This document shows, in pieces, positions 39,998 through 42,591 of a stretch of 42,591 nt of DNA. Every line of letters begins with the position of its first letter. Position 1 is the stretch's first letter. The notes below the pieces were generated by a model. It ran no database searches, was not told the origin of the DNA, and saw only the letters and a list, made by a program, of their open reading frames with translations. Source of the stretch: an uncultured Prevotellaceae bacterium (lineage in GTDB: Bacteria; Bacteroidota; Bacteroidia; Bacteroidales; Bacteroidaceae); NCBI GenBank assembly GCA_902768785.1, contig CACXMM010000042.1:1-42591 (forward strand), read 5' to 3'. Made by a program: the position numbers and the translations under genes.

Positions 39998-40123
39998 CAA
40001 ATAGCCTTTACTTGCGCCTCAAGTAAACGCTACGTAAACGTTACGTAGGCTTTACTTCCTATGCAAAGAGACTTTAGTTTCAACGCAATGAGGCTTTACT
40101 TCCAGCTCAATCAGCCGCTACTT
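39998..40123 (+). repeat. 22-bp-period CTTTACTT ladder
   Basis: CTTTACTT or near-matches occur at 40006, 40028 (CGCTACGT), 40050, 40072 (CTTTAGTT), 40094 and 40116 (CGCTACTT), exactly 22 bp apart. Most units have a GCAAnnAG-type half-site before the motif, so the motif resembles the AAGTAA/TTACTT palindromes at 19276. No gene is present. Confidence 0.85.
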
Positions 40124-40131
40124 TCAACTTG

Positions 40132-40212
40132 AAAAAGTGCCTTCACGCCTTCACACGAAACAAGCTCATTAACAATGAGTTAAATTGCTGTGAAGGCGTG
40201 AAGGCACTTTTT
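40132..40212 (+). repeat. Perfect 24-bp inverted repeat with nested hairpin
   Basis: Positions 40132-40155 are the exact reverse complement of 40189-40212. The arms contain CCTTCACGCCTTCACA. The 33-nt loop has its own hairpin CTCATT-AAC-AATGAG (40165-40179). No gene is present. Confidence 0.9.
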
Positions 40213-40351
40213 GACTTGAATATAAAGAAAAAGTTTCCTTAACGAAGGCTGAAAATCAACTTCACAACCTCACAGGCTTGTAAGTTGTTGGAAGACAATG
40301 CGTTGTGTGTGAAGTTTAACTTCACGCAACTTCACACATCTTCATTTCCTG

Positions 40352-40451
40352 AAAACGTAGTTTTTGCGTTCTGAAAACATTGTTTTCACTCTCCGAAAAC
40401 GCCGTTTTCAGGAGCCAAAACAATGTTTTCACGTCTTAAAAACGGTGTTTT
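40352..40451 (+). repeat. 22-bp-period array of AAAAC-n3/4-GTTTT palindromes (copy 2)
   Basis: Five units occur, with the C of AAAAC at 40356, 40378, 40400, 40421 and 40443. The G of GTTTT is at 40360, 40382, 40404, 40425 and 40447. Spacings are 22, 22, 21 and 22 bp. The arms are conserved; the centres (GTA, ATT, GCC, AAT, GGT) differ in every unit. It is the same family as 19694-19772. Confidence 0.9.
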
Positions 40452-40463
40452 CAAGAGCTAAGT

Positions 40464-40555
40464 ACTATAGTTACGGAGAAAAACTATAGAGATTATGATG
40501 ACTAACCATAGTACTTCTGATGACAAACCATAGTACTTCTGATGACTAACGATAG
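40464..40555 (+). repeat. CTATAG/CATAG ladder continuing after the AAAAC array
   Basis: The final G of CTATAG, CATAG or GATAG falls at 40470, 40489, 40511, 40533 and 40555. The last four are exactly 22 bp apart and the first step is 19. Units three and four are nearly identical (ACCATAGTACTTCTGATGAC). The ladder keeps roughly the phase of the preceding array. Confidence 0.8.
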
Positions 40556-40562
40556 TCCCTCT

Positions 40563-40682
40563 CATTTCAGGGGAAAGGTTGGGTGGCCTTTATTCCACGC
40601 GGTACTCCCCTTCCATTTCAGGGGAGGGGTAAGGTGCTCTTCATTCCATGCGGTATTCCCCTCCCATTTTAGGGGAAAGGCT
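40563..40682 (+). repeat. 51-bp direct repeat, two full copies and one partial
   Basis: CATTTCAGGGG or CATTTTAGGGG starts at 40563, 40614 and 40665, exactly 51 bp apart. Conserved blocks inside each full copy include ATTCCAYGCGGTA and CCCCTYCC. Since 51 is divisible by three, the minus strand reads as repeated 17-residue units, but no start context supports a gene. Confidence 0.85.
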
Positions 40683-40828
40683 ACGGGTAGGCGAGCTTGC
40701 TCGGGAATGGGGTAGGGGTGGGGTCTTAAGCACAGCGAAGCACTGTGAAGTTGCGTGAAGTTAAACTTCACGCGTAACTTGCTCAACCCCAACACGATGC
40801 ATCACTGTGAAGTTGTGAAGTTGATTTT

Positions 40829-40926
40829 TGCTTTCTCGTTGAAGAAATATGGGTCTTCACAGGAATATTACCAAGCAATTCCACATTCGCAATGTCATCA
40901 GCGTGAATCGTTGATGATATTTTTTT
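40829..40926. other. Short spacer left of the insertion sequence
   Basis: No gene or promoter was recognised. Its last eight bases (ATTTTTTT, 40919-40926) form the left flank of the insertion sequence. Confidence 0.5.
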
Positions 40927-40968
40927 GGTTCATCCGACATTTCGAGTGATAAAGTGATTTGCTAGTAA

Positions 40969-41039
40969 AGAAAACCGCTGTAAATATTGTATATTTGAAT
41001 AACCACAAACAAATGTACAAAGATGAACAGCAGTTTTCT
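40969..41039 (+). promoter_or_regulatory. Transposase promoter enclosed by an inverted repeat
   Basis: TATATTTG (TAnnTTTG) at 40990-40997 lies 25 bp before the ATG at 41023. AGAAAACCGCTGT (40969-40981) and ACAGCAGTTTTCT (41027-41039) are inverted repeats, 12 of 13 pairs. The left arm is upstream of the promoter and the right arm covers codons 2-6. Only transcripts entering from outside the element would contain both arms. Confidence 0.65.
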
Positions 41040-42237
41040 ATATCATGCTTGGGGTCTTTACACCCTTGAATGCACCCGTGAAGAGTACAAAGGTAATACA
41101 ATTATTTTGCATGTCCAAACAAAAGATCGAATAAAATCATGTCCTAAGTGCGGTAAGCTTCACTTGGTGAGGAACGGCTACCGTATGCGTGACTTCGTCG
41201 GCCTTCCCATAGGCGGCAAGAAGGTGGTCATCCGCATGAAGGTTCAGCGCTACAAGTGTAGGGATTGCGACTACGACCAGCAGGAGAGGATACCCTTTGC
41301 CACAGGCAGCCGCAGCTACACCCACCGTTTCGCAAAGTATGTCGTGGACCTGCTCCGTGGAATGACACTCCAGGATGTGTCCAACCATCTCGGAGTGTCG
41401 TGGGACACGGTTAAGGAGATACACTCCACCTATCTTGAGCGTCACTACAGTCCCCCTTCGCTGGAGGGCGTGGAGAACATCGGCATTGACGAGTTCGCAG
41501 TCAGGAAAGGACATGTGTATAAGACCATCGTCGTGGATCTGGACAGCGGCAAGGTGCTGCACGTGGGTGAGGGCAAAGGCGCGGATGCCCTGAACGGGTT
41601 CTGGAGAAAGGTCAGGCGCAAGGGTGTAAGGATAAGGCATGTGGCAACGGACTTGTCTGCGGCCTTCATTGCCTCTGTCCTGGAGAACTGCCCGGGTGCG
41701 GTACACGTGTTCGACCATTTCCACGTGGTCAAGTTAATGAACGAGAAGCTTGACGACATCAGGCGCAAGGTCTACAGCATGGAGAAGGACGTGAACAAGC
41801 GCAAGATGCTCAAAGGCACAAGGTACCTGCTACTAGGTAATGGTGCGGACATCTTTGACAAGCAGCACAAGACCAGGCTTGACAACGCCCTGGCCATGAA
41901 TGAGCCGCTCTCGAAGGCATACTACCTGAAGGAGCAACTGCGACAGATATGGATGCAGCCTGTCAAGGCGATGGGAGAAAGTGTGTTTGACGACTGGGTG
42001 AGGTAGGCCGAACAGAGCAAAATACCACAGCTGCAGAAAATGGCAGTTACGATGAGAGCATACAAAGCAGGTATACTTGCATGGTATGACTGCCACCTGT
42101 CAACAGGTAAAGTCGAGGGCATCAACAACAAAATAAAGGTCATGAAACGAAATGCATACGGATTCAGAGATGACAGGTATTTCACACTCAGGCTCTATGC
42201 ACTACATGACTGCCGCATCACTCGAAATGTCGGATGA
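41023..42237 (+). pseudogene. ISL3-family transposase with an in-frame amber codon
   Basis: One frame of 404 codons is interrupted only by TAG at 42004-42006 (codon 328, context DDWVR-stop-AEQSK). This would be explained by a single C to T change from CAG. The N-terminal zinc finger has cysteines at 40, 43, 79 and 82. A helix-turn-helix with MTLQDVSNHLGVSWDTVKEI is near residue 115. The catalytic residues are D156 (GIDEFAV), D210 (ATDLSAAF) and E365 (KVEGINNKIK). The stop removes E365, so the shorter 327-residue product should be inactive. Readthrough would restore it. Confidence 0.9.
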
Positions 42238-42240
42238 GCC

Positions 42241-42507
42241 ATTTTTCTTAATGAGGCTCAGGTTCCAGAGGGCAATAATACCGCCACTGTTGAGAACATT
42301 GCCCATACTGCAATGCTTCTCTTTGCTGGATACATCGATGCCGCTACTTCCATGTCCGAATCTTGCGGAGGTGGTGGCGGTTCCGTTCCTGAGTCTGGCT
42401 GGGGCAAAAAGGATGACAAGGACGAACGCGCCTTTGCTCGCCGATGCCTATTGATGGCACATTCCATGTACAAACCAAAAACAGTTAAACGCGGTTTCCA
42501 CCGTTAA
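42241..42507 (+). pseudogene. 3' remnant of an unrecognised gene next to the insertion sequence
   Basis: The frame is open from the right end of the insertion sequence to TAA at 42505-42507 and encodes about 88 residues. It includes MLLFAGYIDAATSMSESC, a run of five glycines, SGWGKKDDKDERAFARRC and a basic end KPKTVKRGFHR. The reading frame on the left flank of the element does not continue it, since a TGA lies 15 bp before the junction. Either the 5' part was lost or translation starts at the internal ATG at 42313. The Gly-run followed by WG-K/R-D-rich and ARRC motifs reminds me of proteins in Bacteroidota mobile elements, but I cannot assign a family. Confidence 0.5.
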
Positions 42508-42524
42508 AACAATCACACATATCT

Positions 42525-42591
42525 ATGATTAGAAAAAGTAAGAACAATGAGAACAAGCCTGACTTCGATGTAATGTTCAACGAAGTTCAGG
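42525..42591 (+). CDS. Start of an unidentified gene, cut by the window end
   Basis: The ATG at 42525 opens a frame MIRKSKNNENKPDFDVMFNE that runs off the window after 22 codons. It follows the preceding remnant by 17 bp on the same strand, so the two may be one operon. The fragment is too short to identify. Confidence 0.45.
   Translation, partial: MIRKSKNNENKPDFDVMFNEVQ

Larger units (their letters stand above)
40252..40828 (+). repeat. 577-bp unit with two nested inverted end blocks
   Basis: The outer block 40252-40275 is inverted at 40805-40828 with one mismatch in 24 bp. The inner block 40309-40336 is inverted at 40744-40771 with no mismatch in 28 bp. The blocks are separated by exactly 33 bp on both sides, so each end is 85 bp. 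The 33-bp linkers are only weakly alike (14 of 33 by position). The interior holds the AAAAC/GTTTT ladder, the CATAG ladder and the 51-bp repeats. No convincing gene was found. Confidence 0.8.
40927..42240 (+). mobile_element. ISL3-family insertion sequence, 1314 bp
   Basis: The left end 40927-40950 and right end 42217-42240 are 24-bp inverted repeats with one mismatch (GGYTCATCCGACATTTCG...). The 8-bp flanks are ATTTTTTT on the left and ATTTTTCT on the right, seven of eight identical. That fits the 8-bp target duplication of this family with one later change. The single gene is a DDE transposase interrupted by TAG. The transposase stop codon (TGA, 42235-42237) lies inside the right inverted repeat. 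Confidence 0.9.

Noticed and set aside
40562-40795. Open minus-strand frame with 17-residue repeats
   Set aside because: It arises from the 51-bp DNA repeat, whose length is divisible by three. It has no promoter, no leader signal and no recognisable fold, and it overlaps one of the inverted end blocks.
40829-40926. Left part of the gene remnant found right of the IS
   Set aside because: Reading across the 8-bp flank in the remnant's frame meets a TGA at 40904-40906, so the two sides do not join into one gene.

Overview
The window is a chromosomal segment from a member of the Bacteroidota, most likely the Prevotella group. The evidence is a Bacteroidota-type promoter signature (TAnnTTTG, sometimes with a TTG-type element about 20 bp upstream) repeated in front of transcription units, very few Shine-Dalgarno sequences, BspA-type leucine-rich surface proteins, and protein sequences typical of that phylum. 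No taxonomic search was run. The window is almost entirely the core transcription/translation 'super-cluster'.

Layout. 1-12.7 kb: tuf, tRNA-Trp, secE, nusG, rplK, rplA, rplJ, rplL, rpoB, rpoC, all on the + strand, with a hairpin terminator after tuf, an attenuator-like hairpin between rplL and rpoB and a terminator after rpoC. 12.8-17.7 kb: an accessory insert of two divergent secreted LRR proteins, one on each strand. 17.7-19.2 kb: trpS and a DUF3467 gene. 19.2-20.3 kb: a gene-free stretch full of short repeats. 20.3-24.1 kb: the str-type group rpsL, rpsG, fusA, rpsJ. 24.1-25.1 kb: an AEC-family transporter with its own promoter, which separates rpsJ from the rest of the S10 operon. 25.2-39.9 kb: the S10, spc and alpha operons run together from rplC to rplQ, including secY, map, infA, rpmJ and rpoA. 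39.9-40.9 kb: a second repeat-rich gene-free stretch. 40.9-42.24 kb: a complete ISL3-family insertion sequence whose transposase carries an in-frame amber codon. The last 350 bp hold the 3' remnant of an unrecognised gene and the start of another.

The genes form one functional theme: ribosomal proteins, RNA polymerase core subunits, the processivity factor NusG, elongation factors, initiation factor IF-1, the SecYE channel, methionine aminopeptidase and Trp-tRNA synthetase. Two essential ribosomal genes, rpsH and rpsD, are broken in this sequence by apparent small internal deletions. These are either assembly errors or a real and surprising state.

The least explained signal is in the two gene-free stretches. 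Both contain ladders of short, mostly palindromic motifs repeating every 22 bp. Several unrelated motifs (AAGTAA-AGG-TTACTT, TTCCGCCGTC, AAAAC-n3/4-GTTTT, CATAG) use the same period, and the AAAAC/GTTTT ladder occurs in both stretches about 20 kb apart. I know of no named element matching this description. The second stretch also has a perfect 24-bp inverted repeat and a 577-bp unit with nested inverted ends.
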